Below are positions 63,788 to 64,000 of a stretch of 64,000 bases of DNA, piece by piece. Position numbers and translations under genes: made by a program. The stretch lies in the NCBI RefSeq assembly GCF_002975435.1, contig NZ_PCPT01000008.1, positions 1 through 64,000 on the forward strand. Reading direction: 5' to 3'. Each line of letters opens with the position of its first letter. Positions within the stretch are counted from its first letter, which is position 1. Below the pieces are notes generated by a model. That model searched no databases. It was not told where the DNA came from and saw only the letters and a program-made list of their open reading frames with translations. Source of the DNA: Arthrobacter sp. MYb227 (lineage in GTDB: Bacteria; Actinomycetota; Actinomycetes; Actinomycetales; Micrococcaceae).

Positions 63788-64000
63788 TTAGTTCTTCATT
63801 GTCTTGGCTACAAGATCGGCAATCTCACGTGGAGGGCCGGCATCGGCTGGGCGCCAGGAGGTGAGCTCCGAATACGCAATAATGCGCAATCTTGTGGTGA
63901 AAGGTGGGTGGCAGCTGGTCATCGTCAGGATTGAAGTTGTGGGTTCACTACCCGGTTCGTGGGGGACCGGTAGTAGAACTTCGCCCTGAGACGGTTCAAC
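63788..64000 (-). CDS. Class E sortase, C-terminal part (cut by window edge)
   Basis: 70 residues of the C terminus run in from the right edge and stop at 63788. They carry TMTSCHPPFTTRLRIIAYSEL, where the Cys is the transpeptidase nucleophile and the Arg the conserved partner of sortases; the catalytic His would lie outside the window. Class E sortases anchor LAXTG proteins. Gene order (sortase, small membrane protein, pabA) next to pknB supports the call. Confidence 0.85.
   Translation of the reverse strand, partial: VEPSQGEVLLPVPHEPGSEPTTSILTMTSCHPPFTTRLRIIAYSELTSWRPADAGPPREIADLVAKTMKN

Noticed and set aside
1-64000. CRISPR arrays, insertion sequences, prophage
   Set aside because: No regularly spaced repeats, transposase, integrase or phage structural gene was seen.

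Overview
The window comes from a high-to-moderate GC actinobacterium. Gene order points to the Micrococcaceae (Arthrobacter / Glutamicibacter-like), but I cannot name the species. Evidence includes the dacB - DUF2342 - tilS - hpt - ftsH - folEPBK - DUF3180 - PH-domain - panC run, the fhaA-fhaB-pstP-rodA-pbpA-pknA-pknB division cluster next to a class E sortase and pabA, frequent GTG starts, and the actinobacterial rRNA leader element at the left edge. No insertion sequence, prophage or CRISPR array is visible; this is ordinary, densely packed chromosome.

Layout. 1-404: promoter and leader of an rRNA operon that lies off the left edge and runs leftward. 405-1415: a nitronate monooxygenase-family gene. 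1425-14869 (minus): a long cell-envelope, nucleotide-salvage, folate and pantothenate block. 15004-23850: ppa, a divergent MocR regulator / YczE membrane protein pair with repeated operator-like motifs, small actinobacterial genes, serS, a diacylglycerol-kinase-type gene and pheA. 23847-31222: rhodanese, amidase, peptide transporter, and a protealysin-type metalloprotease followed by its probable inhibitor (emfourin type), then pgm. 31294-37326: aldehyde dehydrogenase, a TPP riboswitch driving thiM-thiE-thiD/tenA, then a near-perfect parS site and an NCS2 permease. 37429-45785: divergent alpha-glucoside region with a HAD/GH65 fusion phosphorylase on one side and an ATPase-less sugar ABC transporter on the other, ending in a kinase-like protein that has lost its catalytic residues. 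45803-50098 (minus): a five-gene operon of enoyl-CoA hydratase, hydrolase, sugar kinase, HAD phosphatase and glycerophosphodiesterase. 50221-52594: a LysR-type effector domain lacking its DNA-binding domain, divergent from DUF5997, then stress genes. 53151-53233: tRNA-Leu(CAG). 53518-62856: the cell-shape/phosphosignalling operon. 62954-64000 (minus): pabA, a 55-residue membrane protein and the end of a class E sortase.

How it fits together. The parS-like site and the pknB cluster both suggest that the window lies near the replication origin, probably with oriC off the right end (inference from gene order in other actinobacteria). The thi operon is a salvage module (HET kinase, HMP kinase, thiazole-phosphate coupling, TenA) under direct TPP control, with the Shine-Dalgarno built into the aptamer. 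The GH65 enzyme and transporter form an uptake plus phosphorolysis route for an alpha-linked disaccharide. The most unusual leads are the catalytically dead APH-like protein, the orphan LysR sensor with a histone-like tail paired with DUF5997, the MocR/YczE operator repeats, the protealysin-emfourin pair and the parS site inside an inverted repeat.
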